A stretch of 61,749 bases of DNA from Flavobacterium sp. H122 (GCF_004959765.1 NZ_SJZD01000001.1:667387-729135), one strand, 5' to 3'; positions 44,123 to 54,057 are shown, counted from the first letter of the stretch. Made by a program: numbers and translations. Notes: generated by a model not told the origin, from the sequence alone.

Positions 44123-45976
44123 ATGAAAAAGTTAATCTATTCTATTGCCTTTGCATCACTATTATTGAGTTGTAAATCAGCACAGACAACCAGCTCAAAA
44201 TCATCTGAAGTCAGTGTTTCAATAGACTTGAATACCATTAATGATGACAAAGTAATGGTAACTGTAATGCCTACAGCAACATATGAAGATGTCATTACAT
44301 TCAACATTCCTAAAACTGTTCCCGGCACATATTCTGCCGATAATTATGGTCGTTTTATTGAAAAAGTAAAAGCGTATAATGCAAAAGGTGAATCAATCCC
44401 GGTTGCAAAACTAGATGAAAACACCTATAGAATAGCCGGTGCAAAAAAACTGGCAAAAATCACTTATTGGGTTAATGACACTTATGATACTGAAAAAACC
44501 GGAGGATTAGGCGGAGAGGATGTGTTTTCTCCCGCAGGAACAAACATTGACCCTAACTGTTTCATGATGAACACACATGGGTTTGTAGGTTATTTTTCAG
44601 ATAAAAAAGAAGCACCATATACCCTAACAGTCAAACATCCTGAAAACTTATACGGAGCTACCGCTTTAATAGATACAGATGCCAGCAATACGATAGATAT
44701 TTTTAAAGCCAGCCGCTATGCAACGTTAGTTGATCAGCCTATTATGTACACTAAACCGGATGTGGCAAGTTTTAAAGTTGAAGACATGGATATTCTGATC
44801 AGTGTATATTCACCTAACGGAAAATTCAAAGCAGCAGATATTGCTCCCAATATGGAGAAAATGATGAAAGCCCAGAAGAAATTTTTAGGTCCTATCAACA
44901 ATACCAAAAAATATGCTGTTTTAGTATATTTATCAGATATGGCTAAAAATGATGCCAAGGGATTTGGAGCATTGGAACACACTACTTCCACAACGGTAGT
45001 AATGCCAGAAATGATGCCTGCCGAGCAAATGGATGAGCAATTAAAAGACATCGTTTCTCACGAATTTTTCCATATTGTAACACCTCTTGGAATTCATGCT
45101 GAGGAAATTCACTATTTTGATTTCAACGAACCTAAAATGTCCAAGCATTTATGGATGTATGAAGGAGTAACTGAATATTTTGCCAATTTATTCCAAATAA
45201 ACCAAGGGTTAATTACCGAAGAGCAGTTCTATGAAAGAATGGCTGATAAAATACGTCAGGCTTCAGCTATGGATGATACAATGCCTTTCACAAAAATGAG
45301 TGCCAATGTATTAAGCAAACCCTACAAAGACCAATATCTTAATGTATATCAAAAAGGAGCTTTAATAGGCATGTGCATGGATATCATTATCCGTGAAAAA
45401 AGCAATGGTCAAAGAGGTATTCTGGATTTAATGCAAAAATTAAATAATGAATACGGAATCAACAAACCGTTTAAAGACGAAGAGTTATTTGACAAAATTA
45501 TTTCTTTGACTTATCCTGAAGTTGGAGAATTCTTCAAAACGTATGTTGAAGGACCAACCCCAATTCCGTATCAGCTATTCTTCGCAAAAATGGGTGTGAG
45601 TGAAACCCCTATTAAAATCCCTGGGAATGTATTCATAAAAGACCAATCTCCTTATATAACAGTTAATCCGTCAACAAAGGAAATAATGACCCTGCCCGGC
45701 ATTGTGTTACCTGAATTTTATTCTAACCTGGGAATTAAAAATGGTGATATCATTTTAGCCATCAATGGAAAAAATTACAACCTGGACAATATTTACGACA
45801 TGATAATAGCAAGTCAAAGTTGGAAAGAAAATGAAGCTATCACGGTAAAAATCAAACGTGACGGAAAAGAAACTGACTTAAAAGGCTCTGTAAAACTTCC
45901 TTACGAGGAAATTGTTGGATACAAAGCAACCGATGATTCTAAAAAGACTGTCAAAGAGGCTTGGTTAAAAGGCTAA
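44123..45976 (+). CDS. M61-family metallopeptidase (glycyl-aminopeptidase type), lipoprotein
   Basis: A 617-residue lipoprotein (signal ending LLLSC) with a zinc-peptidase site HEFFH at 313-317 and the third ligand Glu347 in WMYEG; M61 enzymes are aminopeptidases that favour N-terminal glycine. A C-terminal PDZ domain (IKNGDIILAINGKNYNLD) is normal for the family. Anchored in the envelope, it probably trims peptides taken up or released there. The hairpin after it (45999) overlaps a spurious upstream start for the next gene. Confidence 0.92.
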   Translation: MKKLIYSIAFASLLLSCKSAQTTSSKSSEVSVSIDLNTINDDKVMVTVMPTATYEDVITFNIPKTVPGTYSADNYGRFIEKVKAYNAKGESIPVAKLDENTYRIAGAKKLAKITYWVNDTYDTEKTGGLGGEDVFSPAGTNIDPNCFMMNTHGFVGYFSDKKEAPYTLTVKHPENLYGATALIDTDASNTIDIFKASRYATLVDQPIMYTKPDVASFKVEDMDILISVYSPNGKFKAADIAPNMEKMMKAQKKFLGPINNTKKYAVLVYLSDMAKNDAKGFGALEHTTSTTVVMPEMMPAEQMDEQLKDIVSHEFFHIVTPLGIHAEEIHYFDFNEPKMSKHLWMYEGVTEYFANLFQINQGLITEEQFYERMADKIRQASAMDDTMPFTKMSANVLSKPYKDQYLNVYQKGALIGMCMDIIIREKSNGQRGILDLMQKLNNEYGINKPFKDEELFDKIISLTYPEVGEFFKTYVEGPTPIPYQLFFAKMGVSETPIKIPGNVFIKDQSPYITVNPSTKEIMTLPGIVLPEFYSNLGIKNGDIILAINGKNYNLDNIYDMIIASQSWKENEAITVKIKRDGKETDLKGSVKLPYEEIVGYKATDDSKKTVKEAWLKG

Positions 45977-45997
45977 AAATAAAACAATTCTGATTAT

Positions 45998-46036
45998 AAA
46001 TCCTCAATTTGAAATTCATCTTGAGGATTTTTTTTA
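45998..46036 (+). terminator. Terminator after the M61 gene
   Basis: ATCCTCAA ... TTGAGGAT with additional inner TGAAATTCA self-pairing, then eight Ts. Confidence 0.85.
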
Positions 46037-46062
46037 TTACATTGCGCCAAATTTTTAAAACT

Positions 46063-46767
46063 ATGTACAGAATTTTAACAGCAATGCTTTCACTAGCATT
46101 TTTGATTTCATGCGGCGATGACAAATTAGCCAAGAATGAAGTTTTAATTACAGGAAACGTAAAAGGCCTTAAAAAAGGAAAGTTATATATACAACGAGTG
46201 CAGGACACTACACTTGTTGCATTAGACACTATTGTATTAAACGGAAATTCAAATTTTGAGAGTAAAATTACTTTAGACTCTCCTGAAATGCTTTATTTGT
46301 TTGTTGACAGAGGGCAATCCAATTCAATAGACAATAATTTGCTGTTTTTTGCCGAGCCGGGAAAAATAAATATAGATACTGATCTGGAGTTCTTTTTTGC
46401 AAATGCAAAAATAACCGGTTCAAAAAACCATGATTTATACAAAGAATACAAAGAAATCGACAGTAAATTCAACAACCAGCAATTAGAGTTGGCTCAGGAA
46501 AAAATTTTAGGTCTTAAAGGAAATAAAAATTATTCTGAAGAAGAAAACGCTAAGAAGAATGAAAACATTTTGAAAAAGCGTTATTTATACGCTGCCAATT
46601 TCGCACTTACACATGCTGATCATGAAGTAGCTCCTTACATTGTTTTGAGCGATATTTACGACATGCAGCCTAAGTTTTTAGATTCCATTCACAGCAAAAT
46701 GACTCCTGAAGTAGCTAAATCCAAATACGGAAAGAAATTTACAGAGTTTTTAAAGAAACAAAAATAA
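46063..46767 (+). CDS. DUF4369-family lipoprotein
   Basis: A 234-residue lipoprotein: signal ending LAFLISC (Cys about residue 17), then a DUF4369-like domain (EVLITGNVKGLKKGKLYIQRV), which often precedes a thioredoxin-like domain in Bacteroidota. Here no CxxC thioredoxin motif follows; the second half is a Lys/Glu/Asn-rich helical region. The ATG at 46063 is used because an upstream ATG at 46009 sits inside the preceding terminator hairpin and adds an extra hydrophobic run before the signal. Confidence 0.82.
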   Translation: MYRILTAMLSLAFLISCGDDKLAKNEVLITGNVKGLKKGKLYIQRVQDTTLVALDTIVLNGNSNFESKITLDSPEMLYLFVDRGQSNSIDNNLLFFAEPGKINIDTDLEFFFANAKITGSKNHDLYKEYKEIDSKFNNQQLELAQEKILGLKGNKNYSEEENAKKNENILKKRYLYAANFALTHADHEVAPYIVLSDIYDMQPKFLDSIHSKMTPEVAKSKYGKKFTEFLKKQK

Positions 46768-46776
46768 AGCAACCAA

Positions 46777-46810
46777 AAAGCCTCAAACCCAAAAATTGAG
46801 GCTTTTTTAT
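46777..46810 (+). terminator. Terminator after the DUF4369 gene
   Basis: AAGCCTCAA ... TTGAGGCTT followed by a T-run. Confidence 0.85.
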
Positions 46811-46824
46811 TAAACTAGATCGAA

Positions 46825-47460
46825 ATGATTCCATTGCATGAATTAATTCTTTTTATTGTATCGGCCTTTATATTGGTAATAAGTCCGGGGCCGAATATGA
46901 TTTATTTAATCTCAAGAAGTATTACACAAGGAAGGAAAGCAGGCTTAATCTCATTGCTTGGTGTCATTTGCGGATTCCTATTCCACATCTTTATGGTTTC
47001 CTTTGGCTTGACAGCTATCTTATTTGCTGTCCCGTTTGCATATACGATACTCAAAACTTTTGGTGTATTCTATCTCTTATTTTTAGCCTATCAGGCTATT
47101 AAACCGAATAGTAAAAACATATTCGAGCCTGACACATCTTTAGAACATGACAAACCTCAAAAATTATTCACTGTTGGTTTTTTAACTAATGTGCTTAACC
47201 CAAAAGTTGCAGTATTTTATATGTCATTTTTTCCTCAGTTTATCAAACCGGAATATGGCTCTGTTTTTACCCAAAGTCTACAGCTTGGTTTTACCCAGAT
47301 TGCTGTCAGTTTTTGCATAAACTTTTTAATTGTGGTGAGTGCTTCAAAGGTTGCATTGTTTTTTGCTCAAAAACCATTTTGGTTAAGATTCCAAAAGTGG
47401 TTTATGGCGTGGATATTAAGTGGATTAGCCGTAAAAATGGCTCTGACAAAAGCTAAATAA
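46825..47460 (+). CDS. LysE-family amino-acid exporter
   Basis: A 211-residue inner-membrane protein with about six hydrophobic segments and the LysE/RhtB signature LVISPGPNMIYLISRSITQGRKAG near the N-terminus and GFLTNVLNPKVAVFYMSFFPQF in the middle. It exports amino acids or derivatives; the substrate is unspecified. Converges on pafA across a shared hairpin. Confidence 0.92.
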   Translation: MIPLHELILFIVSAFILVISPGPNMIYLISRSITQGRKAGLISLLGVICGFLFHIFMVSFGLTAILFAVPFAYTILKTFGVFYLLFLAYQAIKPNSKNIFEPDTSLEHDKPQKLFTVGFLTNVLNPKVAVFYMSFFPQFIKPEYGSVFTQSLQLGFTQIAVSFCINFLIVVSASKVALFFAQKPFWLRFQKWFMAWILSGLAVKMALTKAK

Positions 47461-47488
47461 AAAGTCTTCGGCTATTTATCATTTTATA

Positions 47489-47530
47489 AAAATACCCCCA
47501 AATAATCTAAAACTATTTGGGGGTATTGTA
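47489..47530. terminator. Bidirectional terminator between lysE-type gene and pafA
   Basis: Perfect inverted repeat AATACCCCCAAATA (47491-47504) and TATTTGGGGGTATT (47514-47527). Confidence 0.88.
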
Positions 47531-47544
47531 TTCATTAACTTTAT

Positions 47545-49176
47545 CTATTTCGTCAAGACTTCTGTCATTACTTTTGCATCGGTTCCGTTAGGGAATGTTA
47601 TTTTCAGCTTTTGGGCTAATGTTGGAGCTATCTGGGTAATTTCTTTTTTATCATAGCTTTCCCCTTTTTTGATACCCCACCCGTAAAACAAACAAGGCAC
47701 ATGGGTATCATAAGAATAAGGTGAACCATGCGATGTTCCGGTTCCCTGATATTGCATGTACGCCGGTTTGTCAACTATAATTAATTCTCCGTTTTGAATT
47801 GGATCATAACCTTTAGACACAAAATTCAAATAAGGATCTGCTACTGACCCGGCTATAATTTCACTTTCATCATAAACACGCTTCACTTGCTTTTGAGTAT
47901 ATAAAAACTCTTTAACAGCTTGTTTTACCTTAGCCAGCTCCAAACCTTTTTCTTTAATTTTTGCTTTATCCAAAAACACATTAAACGCTGAATAATTTAA
48001 CAACAAATTATCTCCGAATTGTGCTTTTGTAAATTCAGAAATTGCATTTTCAATGTTTTTTTCATTCACATTGTCAACATCATACTTATTGTCTTTCAAG
48101 TGTGTTACATTTTCGGCTCCGGCATGATCAGCAGTCAGGAAAAGTAAGTAATTTCCTTTACCAACATTCAAATCCAGATATTGTATAAATGCCGCCAGTG
48201 TCTGATCCAAACGAAGGTAAGTATCCTGCAATTCAATAGAACGTGGTCCGAAAGTATGTCCGATATAATCAGTTGATGAAAAACTAACAGTCAGGAAGTC
48301 GGTTTCATCATCTTTCCCCAATTGCTCATTTTCAATGGTTTTCATAGCAAAATCAGCCAGTAGATTATTTCCGTAAGGGCTTGAACGCAAAATCGAAGCA
48401 TCACCTGCCGCACTCATTTCAGCTAAATTATAAGGAAAAAAAGCTTGTTTTTTATTCAATTTACCCTCATACGGATTGTCATCCGGAAGACTTTCGTTAT
48501 AAACCGATTTATCTTTTAATAATCCCCAACCCTGCGCGATATATTTTTCATAGTTCTTTTCACTATTAAATTTTGTCACCCATGCAGGTAAAGCTCCACC
48601 ATAAAAAGTACTTGAAACGAAACTCCCTGTTTTGCTATACCAAAAAGCCCCGTTGGCAAAGTGTCCGGCAGGTAAAATAGCACCACGATCCTTAACACTC
48701 AACCCAAAAACCTTTCCTTTAAAATTAGTAGCTAAACGCAGCTCATCAGTAATCGTTGATGCCTGAAGTAATTTAGGAGACATTTTCCCTTCAGCTTCTG
48801 TTCCATCTCCTATAGTAGATACCGATGCATCATCTGTACAATAAACATCCTTACCCAAGGCTTTATTAAACCATTCGTTCCCTACAATACCATGAACCGC
48901 CGGTGTTGTTCCTGTATAAATTGAAGCATGACCGGGACCGGTAAAAGTAGGCATATAATTGTAATGCATATTGTGAAAAGTATAGCCTTCACGCATTAAC
49001 CGTTTGAAACCGGTTTCTGAAAAATCATTGACAAAACGGTATAAATATTCCGTTTTCATTTGATCTACTACAATACCAACCACTAATTTTGGTTTTTTTA
49101 GTGTTTCATCATCACTTTTTTGAGCTTGAAAACTTAAAGTTGTTGAAAGCAGGCTCAATAAAAATATTTTCTTCAT
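47545..49176 (-). CDS. pafA: PafA-type phosphate-irrepressible alkaline phosphatase
   Basis: A 543-residue exported enzyme that hydrolyses phosphate monoesters. All active-site residues known for Elizabethkingia PafA are present, several at the same numbers: Asp38, Thr79 (TFTGPGHAS), Asn100, Lys162 and Arg164 (VKDRGAILPAGH), and, two or three positions earlier than in PafA, Asp303/His307, Asp350/His351 (TADHAGAE) and His483. PafA enzymes are periplasmic or secreted and not repressed by phosphate, providing inorganic phosphate from organic sources. Signal peptide ends SFQAQ. An exact -7 element (TAAATTTG) lies about 37 bases upstream. Confidence 0.92.
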   Translation of the reverse strand: MKKIFLLSLLSTTLSFQAQKSDDETLKKPKLVVGIVVDQMKTEYLYRFVNDFSETGFKRLMREGYTFHNMHYNYMPTFTGPGHASIYTGTTPAVHGIVGNEWFNKALGKDVYCTDDASVSTIGDGTEAEGKMSPKLLQASTITDELRLATNFKGKVFGLSVKDRGAILPAGHFANGAFWYSKTGSFVSSTFYGGALPAWVTKFNSEKNYEKYIAQGWGLLKDKSVYNESLPDDNPYEGKLNKKQAFFPYNLAEMSAAGDASILRSSPYGNNLLADFAMKTIENEQLGKDDETDFLTVSFSSTDYIGHTFGPRSIELQDTYLRLDQTLAAFIQYLDLNVGKGNYLLFLTADHAGAENVTHLKDNKYDVDNVNEKNIENAISEFTKAQFGDNLLLNYSAFNVFLDKAKIKEKGLELAKVKQAVKEFLYTQKQVKRVYDESEIIAGSVADPYLNFVSKGYDPIQNGELIIVDKPAYMQYQGTGTSHGSPYSYDTHVPCLFYGWGIKKGESYDKKEITQIAPTLAQKLKITFPNGTDAKVMTEVLTK

Positions 49177-49212
49177 TATCTAAAAATTAAATCCAGTTAT
49201 AAATTGGGGGTA

Positions 49213-49220
49213 CAAATTTA
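49213..49220 (-). promoter_or_regulatory. -7 element of pafA
   Basis: Minus-strand TAAATTTG, exact TAnnTTTG, 37 bases before the pafA ATG; no TTG at standard spacing. Confidence 0.45.
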
Positions 49221-49244
49221 AACAAAAAGTCCAAAGGTTTTTTA

Positions 49245-50183
49245 TTAATAAGCCACAACTTCTTTTTTAGCCGTTTCAAATTCATTGATTACCTCATCAA
49301 CAATTTGTTTGACTGGTTTGATATCATGAATTAAACCCGCAATTTGGCCAATTTCAAGTTCACCTTCCGCTAAATCCCCTTCAAACATACCTCTTTTGGC
49401 ACGTGCACGCCCTAAAAGAGCTTTTAATTCCTCAGTCGAAGGACATTTTGTGTACAATTCCTGCACATCATTATAAAACTTATTTTTAATCAAACGAACA
49501 GGTGCTAATTCTTTCAAAGTCAGATGCGTTCCTCCTTCTTCGGTTTCAAGAATGGTCTGCTTAAAGTTTTCATGGGATGAGCTCTCTACCGATGCAGCAA
49601 ACCGCGATCCCATTTGAACACCGTCAGCTCCAAGAACCATTGCCGCCAGCATTCCTCTGCCTGTCGCAATACCGCCTGCAGCTATTAATGGAATTTTGAT
49701 TTTTTCCTTTACCATAGGAATTAATGTCAGTGTGGTAGTTTCTTCACGGCCGTTATGACCTCCAGCTTCAAAGCCTTCTGCAACTACAGCATCTACCCCA
49801 GCTTCCTGTGCCTTAAGCGCAAATTTGGAACTGCTTACCACATGCACAACTGTTATTCCTTTATCTTTTAAAAACTGCGTCCAGGTTTTAGGATTACCCG
49901 CCGAAGTAAATACGATTTTAACGCCTTCCTCAACTATAATCTGCATGATTTCTTCAATGTTGGGATACAGCATCGGCACATTTACCCCAAAAGGTTTATC
50001 CGTTGCTTTTTTACATTTTTGGATGTGTTCACGCAAAACTTCCGGATACATCGAACCCGCACCCAAAAGTCCAAGACCTCCGGCATTACTGACTGCACTG
50101 GCTAATTTATAACCTGAATTCCAAATCATTCCGCCTTGAACGATTGGGTATTTTATATTGAAAAGAGAAGTGATTTTATTCAT
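49245..50183 (-). CDS. Nitronate monooxygenase-like FMN enzyme
   Basis: A 312-residue FMN-dependent TIM-barrel protein: IKYPIVQGGMIWNSGYKLA near the start, then HVVSSSKFALKAQEAGVDAVVAEG, EAGGHNGREET and LGADGVQMGSRF, typical of the nitronate monooxygenase/enoyl reductase (FabK-like) group. It could oxidise nitronates or reduce an enoyl substrate; the family cannot be split by eye. ATG at 50183 used; an in-frame GTG at 50210 adds nine residues without support. Follows mnmA by 40 bp on the same strand. Confidence 0.85.
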   Translation of the reverse strand: MNKITSLFNIKYPIVQGGMIWNSGYKLASAVSNAGGLGLLGAGSMYPEVLREHIQKCKKATDKPFGVNVPMLYPNIEEIMQIIVEEGVKIVFTSAGNPKTWTQFLKDKGITVVHVVSSSKFALKAQEAGVDAVVAEGFEAGGHNGREETTTLTLIPMVKEKIKIPLIAAGGIATGRGMLAAMVLGADGVQMGSRFAASVESSSHENFKQTILETEEGGTHLTLKELAPVRLIKNKFYNDVQELYTKCPSTEELKALLGRARAKRGMFEGDLAEGELEIGQIAGLIHDIKPVKQIVDEVINEFETAKKEVVAY

Positions 50184-50223
50184 TAATGTGTATTTTCCGT
50201 AAAAATACACAAATTAGACAATT

Positions 50224-51411
50224 TTAAGCAATAACTCCTGAACCTATTAGTTCCTCACCTATATGCCAGGATACAAACTGCCCTTGAGTGATTGCGGATT
50301 GCGGTTCATTGAATTCCACATACATGCCGGTATCAAATTGATGCAGCGTTGCTTCCTGTAACTCCTGACGGTATCGGATACGTGCTTTAACCTGCATTTT
50401 TTCACCCGCTTTCAATGCCAGATCCGTTCTAATCCAGTGAATTTCCTCATTGGCTACAAACAATGCTTTTTTAAACAGTCCCGGATGATTACTTCCCTGT
50501 CCTGTGTATATTTCATTGGTTTCCACATTAGTCGCAATAATAAACAAAGGTTCTTTCGTTCCTCCAATGTTTAATCCTTTGCGTTGTCCTATAGTATAAT
50601 AATGTGCTCCCTGATGTTTTCCTTTCAATTTGCCCATTTCAGGTGTGTAATGAATACTCGCTGCTGCTGCTTTCAGTCTTTCTACTTCAGAAGCATATAC
50701 AATTTCTTTTTGATTGTAGACTTCATGAGCTGCATCAATTTCGTATACAAAACCTTCTTTAGGCTGTAACTGCTGCTGTAAAAACTCAGGAAGTCTTACT
50801 TTACCTATGAAACACAAACCCTGCGAATCTTTTTTCTCGGCAGTAATTAAATCAATTTTTGAAGCAATTTCCCTTACCTGTGGCTTAGTCAGCTCACCGA
50901 TTGGAAATAATGCTTTAGCTAATTGCTCTTGCGATAATTGACATAAAAAATAAGACTGATCTTTATTACCATCAACACCGGCTAAAAGCTGATACATTGG
51001 TTTGCCATCAATTTCGGTTTCAGCTTTACGGCAGTAATGTCCCGTTGCCACATAATCAGCACCTAAAGAAAGTGCTATTTTCATGAAAACATCAAATTTG
51101 ATTTCACGGTTGCATAATACGTCGGGATTAGGAGTTCTTCCCTTTTCGTATTCTGCAAACATATAATCGACAATTTTTTCTTTGTATTGTTCGCTTAAAT
51201 CTACCGTTTGAAAAGGGATTCCCAGTTTTTGCGCTACCAATAAAGCATCGTTACTATCTTCAAGCCAAGGACATTCGTTGGAAATAGTAACCGAATCGTC
51301 GTGCCAGTTTTTCATAAACAAGCCAATAACCTCATAGCCCTGCTCCTTTAATAAATAAGCAGCAACACTTGAATCGACTCCCCCTGATAAACCTACAACA
51401 ACTCTTTTCAT
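50224..51411 (-). CDS. mnmA: tRNA-specific 2-thiouridylase MnmA
   Basis: A 395-residue cytoplasmic enzyme that thiolates U34 of tRNA-Glu, tRNA-Lys and tRNA-Gln. The PP-loop is GLSGGVDSS (7-15), and the two catalytic cysteines are Cys100 ([11 protein letters not shown]) and Cys200 ([10 protein letters not shown]). Length is normal for the family. Its -7 element TACCTTTG lies just upstream and overlaps the end of the MORN gene. The window also contains tRNA-Glu, one of its substrates, but far away (no operon link). Confidence 0.97.
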   Translation of the reverse strand: MKRVVVGLSGGVDSSVAAYLLKEQGYEVIGLFMKNWHDDSVTISNECPWLEDSNDALLVAQKLGIPFQTVDLSEQYKEKIVDYMFAEYEKGRTPNPDVLCNREIKFDVFMKIALSLGADYVATGHYCRKAETEIDGKPMYQLLAGVDGNKDQSYFLCQLSQEQLAKALFPIGELTKPQVREIASKIDLITAEKKDSQGLCFIGKVRLPEFLQQQLQPKEGFVYEIDAAHEVYNQKEIVYASEVERLKAAAASIHYTPEMGKLKGKHQGAHYYTIGQRKGLNIGGTKEPLFIIATNVETNEIYTGQGSNHPGLFKKALFVANEEIHWIRTDLALKAGEKMQVKARIRYRQELQEATLHQFDTGMYVEFNEPQSAITQGQFVSWHIGEELIGSGVIA

Positions 51412-51430
51412 CTTTAAAAATTTAAGAGTG

Positions 51431-51457
51431 CAAAGGTAATTATTTCTTTTTAACCAA
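51431..51457 (-). promoter_or_regulatory. Promoter of mnmA
   Basis: Minus-strand TACCTTTG (51438 down to 51431) with TTG 16 bp upstream (51457-51455); the -33 part lies in the coding end of the MORN-like gene. Confidence 0.5.
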
Positions 51458-52162
51458 AGAAGGCTTCTTGTAACCGTTTATAGTATCGGTATTCACCTGT
51501 TTTACAAGGTTTTTATTAGAATCGTAGTAGCTCCATAAACCTTTTTTCTTGTCATCTTTATACTGACCTTCAATCAGCACAGATCCGCTGTCATCATAGA
51601 CTTTATAAGCTCCCTGCATCTGCCCTTTTACATAAATAGCTTCTTCTTTAAGCGTTCCTGCTTTTGAATAAATTTTGGACACACCGTCTTTCAAACCATT
51701 CTTATAAGGTATTTCTTCAGCTAAAACTCCATCAGTAAAAAAGACTTTTCGCGAACCTTCAATCTTATCATCTACATAATTTTCGGTACACATTACAGAT
51801 TTTAAACCTTTGTGATAATAAGTCCAAACGCCCTGACGCAATTTATTCACTACTTTCCCTTCACTTACTTTCAATCCGTTTTCATCATAAAAAATAGTAT
51901 AAGCCCCGCCTTTCCCATCAAAATCACGGGTAGCTTTCAATATTTTTTTATCACTGTTAGCGTAATATTTAAACTGACCAGTTTCTTTTCCGTTTGCAAA
52001 AACTCCTTCATAACGAAGGACTTTGGAATCTTCGTAATAACCTTTCCATGAACCGTTTCTTTCTCCTTTAGCATTCAACTGGTTTTCAACTTTCTTATTA
52101 ATCTGAGAGAAAGCACACATCGAAATTAAAACTAGAACAGGTATGAATTTATTAATTCTCAT
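51440..52162 (-). CDS. MORN-repeat-like secreted protein (YwqK family)
   Basis: A 240-residue protein with signal peptide (ending CAFSQ) and seven or so MORN-like motifs of the form G-x-W-x-x-Y-Y and EGxxxNGKxxGxFKYY, ending in a Lys-rich tail. These repeats form beta-hairpin ladders; in Bacteroidota the family is common, often annotated YwqK or as an antitoxin without evidence of toxin pairing. No toxin gene is adjacent here. Its own promoter matches the consensus. Confidence 0.85.
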   Translation of the reverse strand: MRINKFIPVLVLISMCAFSQINKKVENQLNAKGERNGSWKGYYEDSKVLRYEGVFANGKETGQFKYYANSDKKILKATRDFDGKGGAYTIFYDENGLKVSEGKVVNKLRQGVWTYYHKGLKSVMCTENYVDDKIEGSRKVFFTDGVLAEEIPYKNGLKDGVSKIYSKAGTLKEEAIYVKGQMQGAYKVYDDSGSVLIEGQYKDDKKKGLWSYYDSNKNLVKQVNTDTINGYKKPSLVKKK

Positions 52163-52188
52163 TGGGTAATTATTTTAAATATAAAACT

Positions 52189-52218
52189 CAAAATTATTGG
52201 TTTTATTTTCTAAAACAA
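52189..52218 (-). promoter_or_regulatory. Promoter of the MORN-like gene
   Basis: Minus-strand TAATTTTG (52196 down to 52189), 19-bp spacer, TTG (52218-52216); leader about 20 nt. Confidence 0.65.
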
Positions 52219-52237
52219 AAATCAAGCCATTATATTC

Positions 52238-52948
52238 TTACTTCAACGAATCAATTAATTTTTGTGCCTGATCCTTAAAACTCACTCCTATAGGCAGTTC
52301 AATATTGTTTACTTCAATTTCAGTAGTTGAAAAAGCATTTATTTTGCTGTTATTAATTATAAACGAACGGTGAATCCGGGTAAATGTATCAGAAGGCAAT
52401 TCCTGCTCCACATCACTGATTTTATATTTTGACACAACAGAATTTCCATCGGTTTTATGCACTTTTATATAATCTTTGATGCTTTCTATATAAACAATCT
52501 CACTTAGAACTATTTTATAATTTTTTCCGGAAGATTTTAATAAAATATAATCCTGTGTATTATCATTTTCCACAAAAGAAACTTTTTCAGAGTTATTTTC
52601 TCTCAAAAACCTGTCAACCGATTTAAAAAAACGTTCGAACGTAACAGGCTTCAATAAATAATCCACGACTTCCAACTCGTAACTTTCAATTGCAAAATCA
52701 CGATATGCAGTTGTAAAAATTGTCTTAGGCGGATGTTTCAGGCTTTTCAAAAAATCGATTCCTGTGATATTCGGCATTTTAATATCCAGGAAAAGTAAAT
52801 CAATTTGATGTGTATTAAGAATTTCAAATGCTTTCATTGCGTTATTGGCTGTGGCAACAACTTCCAGCACATCAATTTTTGAAATATGGTTTTCAATTAA
52901 CCTTATAGCCAAAGGTTCATCATCAACTATAAGACATTTAATTTTCAT
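52238..52948 (-). CDS. LytTR-family response regulator
   Basis: A 236-residue two-component regulator: receiver domain at 1-120 with Asp9/Asp10 and phospho-acceptor Asp55 (LLFLDIKMPN), then a LytTR DNA-binding domain at about 135-236 (YIESIKDYIKVHKT, RIHRSFIINNSKI). LytTR proteins bind direct repeats of an imperfect 9-mer. It overlaps the histidine-kinase gene by 11 bases, so the two form one operon and one signalling pair. Likely targets include the divergent barrel gene, which is inference. Confidence 0.93.
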   Translation of the reverse strand: MKIKCLIVDDEPLAIRLIENHISKIDVLEVVATANNAMKAFEILNTHQIDLLFLDIKMPNITGIDFLKSLKHPPKTIFTTAYRDFAIESYELEVVDYLLKPVTFERFFKSVDRFLRENNSEKVSFVENDNTQDYILLKSSGKNYKIVLSEIVYIESIKDYIKVHKTDGNSVVSKYKISDVEQELPSDTFTRIHRSFIINNSKINAFSTTEIEVNNIELPIGVSFKDQAQKLIDSLK

Positions 52949-54008
52949 GAGTAATTTCGTTTTTCAGGATTAAAGTTACACTAAATAGGCCATCATTTTT
53001 TTCTATGGACATACTGTAGCGTTTATCATATAACAACTCCAACTGTTTTTTTATATTGGTTAATCCAATAGATTCTTTTGTTTCGTCAACAACAGCCTCC
53101 AAATAGGTATTTACAACCGAAAACATTGTCTGATCTATCGTACTTTTTAACGTTATCAAGATTTTCGGTGAACCGCTGTCCTCCCCCGCACCATGCTTGA
53201 AAGCATTTTCAACCAATGAAAGAAAAACAAGCGGCGGTACCTGATTTTCAATTTCAACAGAAGAATCGACAGTTATTTCAAGCCTTTCATCATAACGCAA
53301 TTTTTCCAGCTCGATGTAATCACCGATGAGTTTCATTTCGCTTGAAACAGAAACAAAATCACCGTTGCAGCGATACAATACATAATCCAGAATATCTGAC
53401 AATTTTCCTATTGCCGAAGAAGTCTTTGGTGAATTATCAATAGACAGCGAGTAAATGTTATTGAGTGTGTTGAACAAAAAATGCGGATTAAGTTGTGAAC
53501 GAAGTGACTTCAATTCGATTTCTGTTTTTTCTTTACTCAATAGCAGTCTTTTTTCTCTTTCCTTTGAATAATCAGAGAAAAATTTAGCCAGATAAAAAAT
53601 GAAAGTAGCCGTTAAAACACTTGGTCCGTATTTAAAAGCGATATAGCGCAAATCTGTAAAAATTTCAAGTGGAGACTCTTGTGTAAAAGGCGCTTTACGT
53701 ACTAACGGCTCTGCCAGATGAACCGTAGACAATCTGCTTAATGCAGCCAGTAAATAAACAGAAAACAAAAAAGTAATCCCGAATACCAAATAGCCTTTTT
53801 TGAGAAATTGTTCGGTTAAAAAATAATAGGCCGTTAAGTAAGCCATTACAGCACCAAAAAAAGCATCGCTGATATGGTAAACCACTATCTCTGTAAAACA
53901 ATCTTCGTTTAAATTTGAAAAATCGCTGAATACTCCAACGGCAATAAAAACCAACCAAAACAAGGTGTGTTTTACAATTCTGGGCTGTTTAAAAATCTGT
54001 AAATCCAT
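52938..54008 (-). CDS. LytS-type sensor histidine kinase
   Basis: A 356-residue membrane kinase: four hydrophobic helices in the first ~150 residues with almost no external loop, a coiled segment (EKTEIELKSLRSQLNPH), phospho-acceptor His176 in the LytS-type motif LNPHFLFNTLNN, and a GHKL ATPase domain with N box (VENAFKHGAG) and G box (GLTNIKKQLEL). The kinase probably senses a membrane-borne or small signal, as in LytS-class kinases. Divergent from the barrel gene at 54225. Confidence 0.93.
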   Translation of the reverse strand: MDLQIFKQPRIVKHTLFWLVFIAVGVFSDFSNLNEDCFTEIVVYHISDAFFGAVMAYLTAYYFLTEQFLKKGYLVFGITFLFSVYLLAALSRLSTVHLAEPLVRKAPFTQESPLEIFTDLRYIAFKYGPSVLTATFIFYLAKFFSDYSKEREKRLLLSKEKTEIELKSLRSQLNPHFLFNTLNNIYSLSIDNSPKTSSAIGKLSDILDYVLYRCNGDFVSVSSEMKLIGDYIELEKLRYDERLEITVDSSVEIENQVPPLVFLSLVENAFKHGAGEDSGSPKILITLKSTIDQTMFSVVNTYLEAVVDETKESIGLTNIKKQLELLYDKRYSMSIEKNDGLFSVTLILKNEITHEN

Positions 54009-54023
54009 AATTTAAAATCTACC

Positions 54024-54057
54024 CAAATGTAACCAACTAACAGTTTTGACTGTCAAA
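54024..54057 (-). promoter_or_regulatory. Promoter of the kinase operon, overlapped by a palindrome
   Basis: Minus-strand TACATTTG (54031 down to 54024), 22-bp spacer, TTG (54056-54054). The -33 region falls inside the 13-bp palindrome TTTGAC-T-GTCAAA (54045-54057), a candidate operator. Confidence 0.5.

Noticed and set aside
51440..52162. YwqK/MORN gene as an antitoxin of a toxin-antitoxin pair
   Set aside because: No toxin-like gene adjacent; flanked by mnmA and the two-component genes.
52238..54008. Considered as an anti-phage or quorum-type signalling system
   Set aside because: Motifs are those of an ordinary LytS/LytTR pair and no effector or peptide gene accompanies it.
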